A DNA stretch of 64,000 nt, from positions 1 through 64,000 of the forward strand of contig NZ_CAKZOT010000112.1 of the NCBI RefSeq assembly GCF_937138205.1, in the 5' to 3' direction. A program made the position numbers and the translations under genes. The notes under the pieces were generated by a model. It ran no database searches. It saw only the letters and a program-made list of their open reading frames with translations, and had not been told where the DNA came from. Origin of the DNA: an uncultured Rhodospira sp. GTDB taxonomy: Bacteria; Pseudomonadota; Alphaproteobacteria; Rhodospirillales; Rhodospirillaceae. Positions 19,236 through 29,430 of this stretch are shown here, one piece after another; position 1 is the stretch's first letter; every line of letters starts with the position of its first letter.

Positions 19236-21713
19236 TCAGAACTCCATCGGCTCAATGTCCCAGATCTTGCCGGCGTAGGTGTGGATGGAGCGGTCGGACG
19301 AGAACAGCCCCATGCGCGCGACATTCAGGATGGCCTTGCGCGCCCAGGCGTCGGGATCGCGGAACGTGGTCTCGACGTTGGCCTGGGCCTCGATATAGGC
19401 GCGGAAGTCGGCCAGCACGAGGTACTGGTCGCCGCCGTCGAACAGGGTGTCGCGGATCGGGGTGTAACGGCCCACCTGCTGCGGATTGAAGTAGCCGGAA
19501 AAGATCATGTCGAGCACGCGTTTGAGGTCGGCGTCTCCGTCCGCGATCTTCCAGGGGTTGTAGCCTTTTCGCTTCGTCTCGGCGACTTCCCCGGCGGTCA
19601 GCCCGAAGATGAAGATGTTGTCGTCGCCGACCTCTTCCTTGATCTCGATGTTGGCGCCGTCCAGCGTGCCGATGGTCAAGGCCCCGTTCAGGGCGAACTT
19701 CATGTTGCCGGTGCCGGAGGCCTCGGTGCCGGCGGTGGAAATCTGCTCCGACAGGTCGGCGCCGGGAATGGTGATCTCGGCGTTCGAGACATTGTAGTTG
19801 GGCAGGAAGACGACCTTGAGAACGTCGTTGACCCGCTGGTCGTTGTTGATGGTCAGCGCCACGTCGTTGATCAGGCGGATGATCTGCTTGGCCAGGAAGT
19901 AACCCGGAGCCGCCTTGCCGCCGATGATGACGGTGCGTGGGACCGGGTTCTCCACCTTGCCGTCGCGCAGTTGGGTGTAGAGGTGGATGACGTGCAGCAC
20001 GTTCAGAAGCTGGCGTTTGTACTCGTGAATGCGCTTGACCTGGACGTCGAACAGGCTGGCGGGATCGACCGTCACGCCGGTCTGAGCCAGCAGGTGAGCG
20101 GCCAGGCGCTGCTTGTTGGCCAGCTTGATGGCGGTGAACCGCTCGCGGAACGCGGTGTCGCCCGCCAGCGGTTCCAGACCGCGCAGGGCCGTCAGGTCGG
20201 TCGTCCAGGCATCGCCGATGGCCTCGGTGATCAGGTCGGCCAGTTGCGGATTGCATTGCAACAGCCAGCGCCGCTGGGTCACGCCGTTGGTCACGTTGAC
20301 GAACTTGCCCGGGTACATTTCGTCGAACTCCGGGAACACTGTGTCACGCAGCAACTGCGTGTGCAGCGCCGCCACGCCGTTGACCCGCTTGCTGCCGACG
20401 ATCGCCAGGTGCGCCATGCGGATGCGCTGGGTGCCCTCGTCCACCAGCGACATCTTGCGCAACACCTCCATGTCGCCGGGGAAGCGGAACCGGACCTGTT
20501 GCAGGTGGTCGTGGTTGATCAGATAGATGATCTCCAGATGACGCGGCAGCACATGCTCCAGCATCCCGATGGGCCAGGTCTCCAGCGCCTCGGGCAGCAG
20601 GGTGTGGTTGGTGTAGCAGAAGGTCTCGCGCGTCACCCCCCAGGCGGTCTCCCAGCTCATTCCATGGAGATCAACCAAAAGACGCATCAGTTCGGGCACC
20701 GCGAGAGCGGGGTGCGTGTCGTTGAGTTGGATGGCGATCTTCTTGTGCAGAAGGCTAAGGTCATCGTGCACGCGCAGGTACCGGGCGAGGATGTCCTGCA
20801 GCGAGGCGGAGACGAAGAAGTACTCCTGCTTGAGGCGCAGTTCCTGGCCAAGGACCGTGGTGTCCATGGGGTACAGCACCTTGGACAGCGTCTCCGACGT
20901 GGTCTTGGCCTTCACCGCCTCGATATAGTTGCCTTCGTTGAAGAACCGCAGATCGAAGTCGGTCGTGGCCCGGGCCGCCCACAGGCGCAGGTTGGAGATC
21001 ACCGGGCTGTCGTACCCGGTCACCTTGAGGTCATAGGCAATGGCGTGGACGTCGTCGGTGTCCACCCATTCGCATCGCTCCTGGCCCTGCTCGTCGCGGA
21101 AACAGACGATGCGGCCGTGGAAACGCACGGGATAGGTCACGCTGTGGCGGACGAATTCCCACGGATTGCCGCGATGCAACCAGTTGTCGGGGTGCTCGAC
21201 CTGCTGGCCGTCATCGATGGTCTGCGAGAACATGCCGAATTCATAGCGGATGCCGTAGCCGTGTCCGGGGTAGCGATGCGTGGCGATGGAATCCAGATAA
21301 CACGCCGCCAGCCGGCCCAGGCCGCCATTGCCGAGGGCCGGGTCGGGCTCCTCCGCCGCCAGGGTATCCAGATCCTGTCCCAGCGCCTCCAGGGCCTCGC
21401 GGACCTTGTCCTCCAGGCCGAGGTCCAGCAGGTGTTTCATCAGGCGCCGGCCGGTCAGGAACTCCATGGACAGGTAGTAGACCCGCCGCATGTCGTGCCC
21501 GTACTGGGCGCGGCTGGTGCTCATGCCCTGTTCCGACAGAACGCCCTTGATCATGTGGGCGAGCGCCTGAAACCACTGGCGCGTGCCGGCGGATAGCGGA
21601 TCGTGCCCGACCACCCGCACCATATAGGCGATCAGCCCGCGCCGGATGCTCTCGGCATCTTGAAGATTGACGCGGAACTCACCGTCCAAGGCTTCCTTCA
21701 CCAACTGATCCAT
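19236..21713 (-). CDS. glgP: Glycogen/alpha-glucan phosphorylase
   Basis: The 825-residue protein matches full-length GT35 phosphorylases. The N-terminal YYLSMEFLTGRRL and GNGGLGRLAACYLDS motifs and the pyridoxal phosphate lysine motif EASGTGNMKFALNG in the last quarter are present. It releases glucose-1-phosphate from glycogen with inorganic phosphate. The ATG at 21713 (MDQLVKEAL) is chosen with GAGG upstream; a longer reading to 21839 runs through the intergenic region. It lies 65 bp downstream of glgA on the same strand, and glgC diverges from glgA, so glycogen synthesis and breakdown are clustered. Confidence 0.96.
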   Translation of the reverse strand: MDQLVKEALDGEFRVNLQDAESIRRGLIAYMVRVVGHDPLSAGTRQWFQALAHMIKGVLSEQGMSTSRAQYGHDMRRVYYLSMEFLTGRRLMKHLLDLGLEDKVREALEALGQDLDTLAAEEPDPALGNGGLGRLAACYLDSIATHRYPGHGYGIRYEFGMFSQTIDDGQQVEHPDNWLHRGNPWEFVRHSVTYPVRFHGRIVCFRDEQGQERCEWVDTDDVHAIAYDLKVTGYDSPVISNLRLWAARATTDFDLRFFNEGNYIEAVKAKTTSETLSKVLYPMDTTVLGQELRLKQEYFFVSASLQDILARYLRVHDDLSLLHKKIAIQLNDTHPALAVPELMRLLVDLHGMSWETAWGVTRETFCYTNHTLLPEALETWPIGMLEHVLPRHLEIIYLINHDHLQQVRFRFPGDMEVLRKMSLVDEGTQRIRMAHLAIVGSKRVNGVAALHTQLLRDTVFPEFDEMYPGKFVNVTNGVTQRRWLLQCNPQLADLITEAIGDAWTTDLTALRGLEPLAGDTAFRERFTAIKLANKQRLAAHLLAQTGVTVDPASLFDVQVKRIHEYKRQLLNVLHVIHLYTQLRDGKVENPVPRTVIIGGKAAPGYFLAKQIIRLINDVALTINNDQRVNDVLKVVFLPNYNVSNAEITIPGADLSEQISTAGTEASGTGNMKFALNGALTIGTLDGANIEIKEEVGDDNIFIFGLTAGEVAETKRKGYNPWKIADGDADLKRVLDMIFSGYFNPQQVGRYTPIRDTLFDGGDQYLVLADFRAYIEAQANVETTFRDPDAWARKAILNVARMGLFSSDRSIHTYAGKIWDIEPMEF

Positions 21714-21778
21714 GGTCGGGCATCCTCGTGAGCAAACGTGGTGGCGGGTAGGGTGGTCGCCAATGGCTGGCGGAAGGA

Positions 21779-23221
21779 TCAGTCCGCGTGGAGAACTTCG
21801 CCATAAAGCCCAAGGTATTCGCGGGCGGCGCGGTCCCAACTGTGGTCAAGCCTCATCCCGTTGAGCATGGTGGCCCGCCACGCGTCCGGGGTTCGGTACA
21901 GGTCTACGGTGCGGCGGACGGCGCCGATCAACTCACTGGGAAGGGGATGGTCAAACACGATGCCGGTGCCCGCGCTGGCCTCGTCAACGTCGATCACCGT
22001 ATCGGCCAGACCGCCCGTCCGGCGCACCACCGGCACGGTGCCGTAGCGCATGGCGTAAAGCTGTGTCAGGCCGCAGGGCTCGAACCGAGACGGAACCAAC
22101 AAGGCGTCGCACCCGGCCTGGATCCGATGCGACAGGCCCTCATCATAGCCGATCCGGGCGGCGACCGCATCTGGCATGGCACCGGCGGCGCCACGGACAT
22201 GCCACTCCAGCCCGGGGTCACCCGAGCCCAGGATCACGATCTGTCCACCGTTGTCGACGATCGTGGAAATGACGGACAGGGCCAGATCGATGCCCTTTTG
22301 TTCGACGAAGCGGCTGACCACGCCGAACAGCGGCGCATCGGGCCGTTCGGCGAGCCCCATTTCACGCTGCAACGCCGCCTTGCAGGCGGCCTTTCCGGAC
22401 GGGTCGTCCGCGCTGAACGGTGCCGCGATGTGCGGATCGATGGCGGGGTTCCAGTCGTCCTGATCAACACCGTTCAGAATGCCCTGAAGGTGCGCGGCGC
22501 GGTTCGACAGCAGGCCGTGCAGACCCTCGCCCCCCATCTGGGTCTGGATTTCGCGTGCGTATGTCGGGCTGACGGTGGTCAGGAACTGGCTGTAGTACAG
22601 GCCGGCCTTCAGGTAAGAGACATGGCCGTAGAACTCGAGGCCCTCGATCGAGAACAGCACATCCGGCAGTCCGACCATCGGCAGGATCTCGCGGCCGAAA
22701 ATGCCCTGATAGTGCAGATTGTGCACCGTGAAGACCGTCACCGGGCGACGGGCGCCCAACAGCGACATATAGGCGGGCGTCAGGCCGGCCTGCCAGTCGC
22801 TGGCATGGACCACATCCGGCGCCCACTCCGGCCAGGCGCCCTGGACGGCTACCATGGCGCCGACGCGTCCAAGCAACCCAAATCGCAGGAAATTGTCCGG
22901 CCAGTCGTGCCCATGTTCGTCGAGGTACGGGCCGCCGGGCCGCTCGAACAGGGCCGGGCAGTTCACCAGCAGAAGCTGGCGCCCGCCATCGGGGTCACGT
23001 GCGGGCACCAATTGCGCCCGAACGTTGGGCAACACCTCACCAAGGTTGCGGGCCGGCCCGGTCACCTCGACCCGGTCCAGAAGACCGGCATAGGCGGGCA
23101 TTAGAATGCGGGCATCCACGCCCAACCGGCCGAGGGCGAGGGGCAGGGCGCCGGCGACATCGGCCAGGCCGCCTGTCTTGACCAGCGGGTGGGCTTCCGA
23201 TGTCACGAAGAGGACGCGCAT
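21779..23221 (-). CDS. glgA: Glycogen synthase
   Basis: The 480-residue GT5 protein opens MRVLFVTSEAHPLVKTGGLA, with the KTGGLADVAG ADP-glucose-binding motif at about 15-24. The C-terminal part has VSRFVEQKGID and the LVPSRFEPCGLTQLYAMRYG motif with the conserved glutamate. It extends alpha-1,4-glucan using ADP-glucose from GlgC. The ATG at 23221 has AGGA about 9 bases upstream. It is divergent from glgC across about 230 bp and probably co-transcribed with glgP. Confidence 0.96.
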   Translation of the reverse strand: MRVLFVTSEAHPLVKTGGLADVAGALPLALGRLGVDARILMPAYAGLLDRVEVTGPARNLGEVLPNVRAQLVPARDPDGGRQLLLVNCPALFERPGGPYLDEHGHDWPDNFLRFGLLGRVGAMVAVQGAWPEWAPDVVHASDWQAGLTPAYMSLLGARRPVTVFTVHNLHYQGIFGREILPMVGLPDVLFSIEGLEFYGHVSYLKAGLYYSQFLTTVSPTYAREIQTQMGGEGLHGLLSNRAAHLQGILNGVDQDDWNPAIDPHIAAPFSADDPSGKAACKAALQREMGLAERPDAPLFGVVSRFVEQKGIDLALSVISTIVDNGGQIVILGSGDPGLEWHVRGAAGAMPDAVAARIGYDEGLSHRIQAGCDALLVPSRFEPCGLTQLYAMRYGTVPVVRRTGGLADTVIDVDEASAGTGIVFDHPLPSELIGAVRRTVDLYRTPDAWRATMLNGMRLDHSWDRAAREYLGLYGEVLHAD

Positions 23222-23455
23222 GAACGGAAATCCTGGTGTCTGTGGTGCAGTGCGCGGGACCTTACCCTTCCGTCGCCGCGAAGCAAAGCCCCGCGGCAAT
23301 GGTCGGCTGGTTTCCATCCACAACACCGTTCCGAAGCCGGGGCGATGCCGTCACATTCCGTTCATTGATTGACCGCCAGAGTCATGTAAATGTCGCGCCG
23401 ACGGCGCCACTCATGGCCAAGAAACAGGGTGCGGCACGGATAAGGAGCGAACCGA

Positions 23456-24781
23456 ATGACTGACCACGCGAGCGGGCCATCGTCACGGTATGGCCATGCG
23501 ATCGCCGATGAACTGGCCTTCGCCAATGATGTCAACCAGGCGATGCGTGGAACGCTGTCTCTGGTGCTGGCGGGAGGCCGGGGCTCCCGACTGCTCGACC
23601 TGACCGACAAGGAAAGCAAACCGGCCGTACCGTTCGGCGGCAAGTACCGGATCGTGGACTTCCCCCTGTCGAACTGCATCAACTCCGGCCTGCGCCGCAT
23701 CTGTGTTCTGACTCAGTACAAGGCCCATACACTCATCCACCACATTCAACACGGCTGGGGCTTCCTGCGCAGCGAGGTCGGCGAATTCGTCGAACTGTGG
23801 CCGGCACAGCAGCAGACGGCCTCCGCCGCCTGGTACCAGGGCACGGCCGACGCCGTGTATCAGAACATCGAGCAGATCCAGTCCCACGGCGCCGACCATA
23901 TCCTGGTGCTGGCGGGCGACCACGTCTACCGGCAGGACTACTCGAAGATGATGGCCTCGCATCTGCGGGCGGGCGCCGACGTTTCGGTGGCCTGCATCGA
24001 GGTGCCACGCATGGAGGCGACAGCCTTCGGTGTGGTCGACGTGGACGAAAACGACACCATCACCGGATTCCTGGAGAAACCCGCCGATCCGCCGGGTATT
24101 CCCGGCAAGCCCGACCGCGCCTTTGCCAGCATGGGCATCTATCTGTTCAACGCCGACTTCCTGATGGAGGTGCTGGAGGAGGATGCGCGCAATCCCAACT
24201 CGTCGCGCGACTTTGGCAAGAACATTTTGCCGGCGCTGCTGGGCCGGTCACGCATGGTCGCGCACCGCTTCGAGGAAAGCTGCGTTTATCCCCCGCACGC
24301 GCGGGACGAGCCCTACTGGCGCGACGTGGGCACGGTCGATGCCTACTGGGCGGCCAACCTGGACCTCGTGACGGTGACACCCGACCTAGATCTTTACGAT
24401 CCGGCATGGCCGATCTGGACCAGTGTGGTTCAGCGCCCCGGCGCCAAGTTCGTGTTCGACGAGAACGAACGGCGCGGGATGGCGGTCGACTCCGTGCTGT
24501 CAGCGGGGTGTATCGTCTCGGGCGGATCGGTGCGCGGGTCGCTGCTGTTCCACGACGTCCGCGTCAATTCCTATTCAGCGGTTGACCAGTGCGTCATTCT
24601 GCCCGGCGTGGACGTCGGTCGCCACGCGCGCCTGAAAAAGGCGGTGGTCGGCGCCGGGGCTCAGATTCCGGCCGGCCTGGTGGTCGGCGAGGATCCGGAA
24701 GAGGACGCGCGCCGGTTTGTCCACACCAAGGGCGGCGTGACCCTGATCACACAGGATATGCTCGACAAGCTGGAGGGGTAG
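23456..24781 (+). CDS. glgC: Glucose-1-phosphate adenylyltransferase (ADP-glucose pyrophosphorylase)
   Basis: The 441-residue protein has the nucleotide-binding start LSLVLAGGRGSRLLDLTDKE, a YQGTADAVYQN motif, the substrate motif FLEKP and a C-terminal left-handed beta-helix (SVLSAGCIVSGGSVRGSLLF). These define bacterial GlgC, the committed step of glycogen synthesis, making ADP-glucose from ATP and glucose-1-phosphate. AAGGAG lies 8 bases before the ATG. It is divergent from glgA-glgP. Branching enzyme and debranching enzyme are not in the window. Confidence 0.97.
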   Translation: MTDHASGPSSRYGHAIADELAFANDVNQAMRGTLSLVLAGGRGSRLLDLTDKESKPAVPFGGKYRIVDFPLSNCINSGLRRICVLTQYKAHTLIHHIQHGWGFLRSEVGEFVELWPAQQQTASAAWYQGTADAVYQNIEQIQSHGADHILVLAGDHVYRQDYSKMMASHLRAGADVSVACIEVPRMEATAFGVVDVDENDTITGFLEKPADPPGIPGKPDRAFASMGIYLFNADFLMEVLEEDARNPNSSRDFGKNILPALLGRSRMVAHRFEESCVYPPHARDEPYWRDVGTVDAYWAANLDLVTVTPDLDLYDPAWPIWTSVVQRPGAKFVFDENERRGMAVDSVLSAGCIVSGGSVRGSLLFHDVRVNSYSAVDQCVILPGVDVGRHARLKKAVVGAGAQIPAGLVVGEDPEEDARRFVHTKGGVTLITQDMLDKLEG

Positions 24782-24819
24782 GGCGTCTGTCCGACGCCCC
24801 CCGTGCCCCCCGAAGACCC

Positions 24820-25881
24820 CTACACGACGGCGTGGGCCGCGAGCGCCCGCGCCGTTGCGGCGATGAACGCATCCACGTCGTCCGGTGTGGTCTGAAAACT
24901 GGTCACCAGACGCACCATGCTGTCGTAGTCCGACGGCCAGTCGTGGAACGCGAACCCGGCCGTGCGCAGGTCCTCTCGGACCGGCCGTGGCAGGATTGGG
25001 AAGACCATGTTGGCCTGCACGGGATCGGGCACCTCGATCCCCGGCAGGGCAGCCAGGCTTTTACCCAGGCGGCGCGCCATGGCATTCGCGTGGGCGGCGT
25101 TACGGCACCACAGGTCGTCCTCGACATACGCCAGCAGTTGGGCCGAGACGAAGCGCATCTTGGACAGCAGGTGGCCGGCCCGCTTGCGCCGTTCGGCGAA
25201 GTCCGCCGACAGGCCGGGCCGGAGGAACACCACGGCCTCGGCCGCCCAGGCCCCGTTCTTGGTCGCCCCCAGACTGAGGACGTCGACGCCCGCGCGCCAG
25301 GTGAGATCGGCCGGCCTGCACCCCAGTGATACCAGGGCATTGGCGAACCGTGCGCCGTCCATGTGCAGGGCGAGGCCGTGCCGCCGGCAGACGTCGGCGA
25401 CCGCGCGCACCTCGTCCGCCGTGTACACGGTGCCGCACTCGGTCGCCTGGGTTACGCTCACCGCCGACGGGCGAACCCGGTGCACGGGGCGGTAGCCGGT
25501 CCGGCGAACGGCCGCGTCAAGCGCGTCGGGCCGGATCTTGCCAGCGGGGCCGGGCAGGCCGACCATCTTGGCGCCGCCCGTGAACATCTCCGGCGCGCCG
25601 CACTCATCCGTGTTGGCGTGGCTGTCCTCGTGGCAGAAGACGGCGCCGTAAGGGGGGACGAGTTGCCACAGGGCCAGGGCGTTCGCCGCCGTTCCGGTCA
25701 CCACCGGAAACACCTCGACATCGGTCTCGAACACCTCGCAAAGCCGAACGCGCAGGCGTTCGGTCCACGGGTCGGCGCCATAACTCTCGGCCGGTCCTTC
25801 GGCGGCGGCGGCCAAGGCCCGAATGATCTCCGGCGCTGCGCCGGTCACGTTGTCGCTGCGCAGGTCCATGGCTTCGGTCAC
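24820..25881 (-). CDS. Low-specificity L-threonine aldolase-type enzyme
   Basis: The 353-residue PLP fold-type I protein starts with MDLRSDNVTGAAPEI after a short lead. HEDSHANTDECGAPE and LALHMDGARFANAL are family motifs, and the PLP lysine lies in LSLGATKNGA. Family members cleave L-threonine or L-allo-threonine to glycine and acetaldehyde. A GTG at 25881 overlaps the pmbA stop (GTGA); the ATG at 25869 matches the usual family start, so either could be used. It is convergent with glgC, 38 bp apart. Confidence 0.87.
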   Translation of the reverse strand: MTEAMDLRSDNVTGAAPEIIRALAAAAEGPAESYGADPWTERLRVRLCEVFETDVEVFPVVTGTAANALALWQLVPPYGAVFCHEDSHANTDECGAPEMFTGGAKMVGLPGPAGKIRPDALDAAVRRTGYRPVHRVRPSAVSVTQATECGTVYTADEVRAVADVCRRHGLALHMDGARFANALVSLGCRPADLTWRAGVDVLSLGATKNGAWAAEAVVFLRPGLSADFAERRKRAGHLLSKMRFVSAQLLAYVEDDLWCRNAAHANAMARRLGKSLAALPGIEVPDPVQANMVFPILPRPVREDLRTAGFAFHDWPSDYDSMVRLVTSFQTTPDDVDAFIAATARALAAHAVV

Positions 25882-27221
25882 TGCCCGGCAATGGTCATGC
25901 CGTCGATGCGCACGGTCGGGCTGTCGGTGCCGTAGCGCAGCACCAGGTCATCGGCCGGGGTCAGGGCTCGGAACATCTCCTGCAACGTCCCGGCGATGGT
26001 GCATTCGCTGACGGGGTGGGTGATCTCGCCGTTCTCGATCCAGAACCCGGCCGCGCCCCGCGAGTAGTCGCCGGTGATCATGTTGATGCCTTGTCCAAAG
26101 GCCTCCGTGACATAGAAGCCTTCCTTGATGTCCGAGATCAACGCGTCCGGCGTGACGGCGCCGGGGCTGAGATAGACATTGCTGGCGCCCGGACTGGGCG
26201 GAGAGCCGGCGCCCCGGCTGGCGTGGCCGGTGCTGTCCAACCCCAGTTGACGGGCCGAACGCAGGTCCAGCAACCACGTGGTCAGACGGCCGTCGTCCAC
26301 CAACGCCATGGGACGCGTGGGCAGGCCCTCGGCGTCGCAGGGGCGGGACTTCAGCCCCCGGTGCCGGTGCGGGTCGTCCATGATCGTGATCCCGGGGGCG
26401 AACACCGGCTCGCCCATGCGGTCCTTCAGGAAACTGGTGCCCCGGGCGATCGCGACACCGTTGATCGCCCCCAGAAGGTGCCCCACCAGGGACCGGGCGA
26501 TGCGCGGATCGAATACCACCGGGGCCTTGATGGTGGCCGGCCGGCGCGCGCCCAAGCGCCGCACCGCCCGCTCGCCGGCGCTTTGCCCGACCTCGGCCGG
26601 ATCGCGCAGATCGGCGCGGAAAACGGCGGCGGAGTAGTCGTAGTCCCGCTCCATGCCGTCGCTGTCCGAGCCGGCGATGACGCTGGCAGCCAGGGAGCTG
26701 CCTGTCCGCTCGTAGCGGTGAGCGAACCCGTTCGAGGCCGCCAGAGTCACGCTGGTCAGGGACCAGCTTGCCTCGGCGCCCTCGGAGTTGGTGACCCCCG
26801 GCACGGCGCGGGCGGCGTCCTCGGCCGTTCGCGCCATCTCGGTCAGGGTCTCGGCCGAGGGTTCCGTCGGATCGCGGCTGTCGAGGACCGGCAGGTCTCG
26901 CGCGAGCTGTTCCGGTTCGGCCAAGCCACAATACGGATCCTCGGGGACTGTCCGGGCGATAGCCACGGCGCGGTCCACCAGATCCCGCAACGCCGCCGGC
27001 GAGCGCTCGGCGCTGGACACGATGCCCTGGCGGTTGCCGACGAACACCCGCAGGCCGATGTCTCCACCCTCTGCGCGTTCCAGTCGCTCCAGGGCGCCCA
27101 TGCGCCACGCCACCGAGACGGACACCCCGTCCACCAGCAAGGCATCGGCGGCGTCCGCTCCGGCCTTGCGGGCGCGGTCGATCAGGTCTTCGAGAAGGGC
27201 TTGGGAATCGGTTTCCGGCAT
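25878..27221 (-). CDS. pmbA: TldD/PmbA family metalloprotease, TldE subunit
   Basis: The 447-residue protein matches PmbA (TldE): an N-terminal ADALLVDGVSVSVAWRMG region, a central GVAIARGTSFLKDRMG segment, and a C-terminal GFYVTEAFGQGINMITGDYS with a GFWIENGEITHPV motif. TldE lacks the zinc HExxxH of TldD and works as its partner in a heterodimeric peptidase that matures microcin B17 and degrades some antitoxins. TldD is not in this window and is probably elsewhere. The stop overlaps the threonine aldolase start. Confidence 0.92.
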   Translation of the reverse strand: MPETDSQALLEDLIDRARKAGADAADALLVDGVSVSVAWRMGALERLERAEGGDIGLRVFVGNRQGIVSSAERSPAALRDLVDRAVAIARTVPEDPYCGLAEPEQLARDLPVLDSRDPTEPSAETLTEMARTAEDAARAVPGVTNSEGAEASWSLTSVTLAASNGFAHRYERTGSSLAASVIAGSDSDGMERDYDYSAAVFRADLRDPAEVGQSAGERAVRRLGARRPATIKAPVVFDPRIARSLVGHLLGAINGVAIARGTSFLKDRMGEPVFAPGITIMDDPHRHRGLKSRPCDAEGLPTRPMALVDDGRLTTWLLDLRSARQLGLDSTGHASRGAGSPPSPGASNVYLSPGAVTPDALISDIKEGFYVTEAFGQGINMITGDYSRGAAGFWIENGEITHPVSECTIAGTLQEMFRALTPADDLVLRYGTDSPTVRIDGMTIAGQ

Positions 27222-27320
27222 TCGGTCGGTCTCCGGTGGGCGAGGGAAAGCGGCGGGCCATGGGGCCTGGCGGGCGCGGGCGATCCTATAGCACCCGGTC
27301 GGGGGCTGTGAATGGTGGGC

Positions 27321-28841
27321 TCAACGCCAGATCGGGGTGCCGGAGCCGGGCAGGCCGTAGTCCCGCCACTTGCCGGTCACCCGCTCGATGATGTCGTCGG
27401 TCATACGGATTTGGGTGCCCCACTCGCGGTGCGTCTCGGGCGGCCACTTGTTGGTGGCGTCCAGGCCGATCTTGCCGCCCAGGCTGCTTTCCGGGCTGGC
27501 GAAGTCCAGGTAGTCGATGGGCGTGCCCTCGACAACGGTGATGTCGCGGGCCGGGTCCATGCGGGTCGAGATCGCCCACATCACGTCCGTCCAATCGCGG
27601 GCGTTGATGTCGTCGTCCACGACGATGACGAACTTGGTGTACATGAACTGGCGCAGGAAGGACCACACGCCCATCATCACCCGCTTGGCATGGCCCGGGT
27701 AGGCCTTGCGCATACTGACCACGGCGATGCGGTAGGAGCAGCCTTCGGGCGGCAGCCAGAAATCGACCACCTCCGGGAACTGCTGGATCAGGAAGGGAAT
27801 GAACACCTCGTTCAGGGCCTCCCCCAGCACGCTCGGCTCGTCCGGCGGGCGGCCGGTGAAGGTGCTCAGGTAGATCGGATCGCGCCGCATGGTGATGGCG
27901 GAAATGCGGAACACGGGGAACTGGTCGACCGCGTTGTAGTAGCCCGTATGATCGCCGTAGGGGCCTTCGTCGCCGAACTCGTCCAGCATGACGTGGCCCT
28001 CCAGCACGATCTCGGCGGTCGCCGGCACCTTCAGCGGCACCGTCTTGCAGTCCACCAGGTCCACCTTCTTGCCGCGCAGCAGGCCTGCGAACTGGTACTC
28101 CGACAGCGTATCGGGCACCGGCGTCACGGCGGCCAGGATCACACCAGGATCGGCACCGATCACGGCGGCGGCGGGCAGCGGTTGCTTCTTCTCGGCGGCC
28201 CAGCGGCGGTAGTGCTGGGCGCCGCCGCGATGCTTCAGCCAGCGCATCAAGGTGGTGTCGCGGCCCGTCACCTGCATCCGGTAGATGCCCAGGTTGAAGG
28301 CGTCCTCGCGCCGGCCGCCCTTGCCGCCCTGCGGCCCCTGGGTGACCACCAGCGGCCAGGTGATCAGCGGCGCCGGCTCGCCGGGCCAGCAGGTTTGCAC
28401 CGGCAGGCGGGCGAGGTCGATGTCCTGGCCGGTCCACACCACCTCCTGGCAGGGCGCGCGGGAGACGGAGCGGGGCTTCATGGCCAGCACGGTCTTCAGC
28501 AGCGGCATCATCTCCAGCGCATCGCGCCAGCCGCCGGGCGGCTCCGGCTGTTTCAGGAAGGCGAGGGTCTCGCCGACCTCGCGCAACTGCGCCGGGGTCC
28601 GGTTCATGCCCCAGGCCACGCGCTCGACGGTGCCGAACAGATTGACCAGCACCGGCATGTCATAGCGGCGGCCGTGGTCGCCCACCACGGTTTCGAACAG
28701 CACCGCCGGACCCTTTTCGGCGAGCAGGCGGGTCTGGATTTCCGTCATTTCCAGAACCGGCGAGACCGGCGTGGAGACGCGCGAAAGCCGGCCGTCCCGT
28801 TCCAGACGGTCCATGAAGTCGCGCAGGGACTCAAAGGGCAT
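27321..28841 (-). CDS. ubiD: UbiD family decarboxylase
   Basis: The 506-residue protein opens [20 protein letters not shown] and contains the UbiD hallmarks [33 protein letters not shown] (substrate/prFMN region) and [17 protein letters not shown] with the catalytic acidic residues. UbiD removes the carboxyl group of 4-hydroxy-3-polyprenylbenzoate in ubiquinone synthesis using prenylated flavin made by UbiX. UbiX is not in the window. It ends about 100 bp before pmbA in the same direction and is probably its own transcript. Confidence 0.94.
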   Translation of the reverse strand: MPFESLRDFMDRLERDGRLSRVSTPVSPVLEMTEIQTRLLAEKGPAVLFETVVGDHGRRYDMPVLVNLFGTVERVAWGMNRTPAQLREVGETLAFLKQPEPPGGWRDALEMMPLLKTVLAMKPRSVSRAPCQEVVWTGQDIDLARLPVQTCWPGEPAPLITWPLVVTQGPQGGKGGRREDAFNLGIYRMQVTGRDTTLMRWLKHRGGAQHYRRWAAEKKQPLPAAAVIGADPGVILAAVTPVPDTLSEYQFAGLLRGKKVDLVDCKTVPLKVPATAEIVLEGHVMLDEFGDEGPYGDHTGYYNAVDQFPVFRISAITMRRDPIYLSTFTGRPPDEPSVLGEALNEVFIPFLIQQFPEVVDFWLPPEGCSYRIAVVSMRKAYPGHAKRVMMGVWSFLRQFMYTKFVIVVDDDINARDWTDVMWAISTRMDPARDITVVEGTPIDYLDFASPESSLGGKIGLDATNKWPPETHREWGTQIRMTDDIIERVTGKWRDYGLPGSGTPIWR

Positions 28842-28959
28842 GAAGGGGTCTCCGGGTCCGGACCGGCGTCCGGCGTGGCAAAGGCTCGACGAGCGTTTCC
28901 CTTACCATCTGGCGTGTTACGGCGCTATCCTGATTTCCCGCCGGAGCCGGCGGGGCCGG

Positions 28960-29253
28960 TCAGGCCCGCGCCCGCTGTTGACGGCCATGCCCGGATGACG
29001 AGGGCGCGACGGCCCGGTAGAAGTCGGCATCATGGAGCACCAACACCGAAATCGTCCGGTACCCCAGATCCTGTTCGTGGTCGGGAACAAGACGAACATG
29101 GGGCGGGATGCCGTCGAAATGGACGATCTGGCGCACCGTCCAGACGGACTGGTACTGCCCGTCGGTCTTGACGAATCGGTCGCCCACCTCAATGCCGTGC
29201 CGTGGGGTCATGTTCGCCCCCATGGCACCCATCAAGCGTCTGAAAAAGCTCAT
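28960..29253 (-). CDS. Small conserved hypothetical protein
   Basis: The 97-residue protein starts MSFFRRLMGAMGANMTPRHG. The core reads like a compact beta-rich domain (VGDRFVKTDGQYQSVWTVRQ, then IPPHVRLVPDHEQDLGYRTI, then SVLVLHDADFYR). I recall similar short proteins in other Rhodospirillales but know no function. It has no signal peptide. The codon texture is GC-rich and coding-like, which supports it as real. Upstream of treY on the same strand? No: it lies after treY's stop, 177 bp downstream, and before ubiD. Confidence 0.55.
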   Translation of the reverse strand: MSFFRRLMGAMGANMTPRHGIEVGDRFVKTDGQYQSVWTVRQIVHFDGIPPHVRLVPDHEQDLGYRTISVLVLHDADFYRAVAPSSSGHGRQQRARA

Positions 29254-29430
29254 GGTTCATGCCTCGCCGGAGGCCCGTGGGAGCGGTGACAGACGATTCA
29301 CGCACGGCCCCCGCCACGCGGAGCGACCGCCATCCCCCCGTGCTCGCGACTGTCGGCGCCCCTGCGCTCAAGTCGTGAGCCGGCCCCTTGTCTTGCCCGA
29401 TCCAAATATTGCACGGGGGGAGTCTGATAT

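Noticed and set aside
27240-27320. A regulatory element between pmbA and ubiD
   Set aside because: Only ordinary GC-rich intergenic sequence; no palindrome or promoter stands out.
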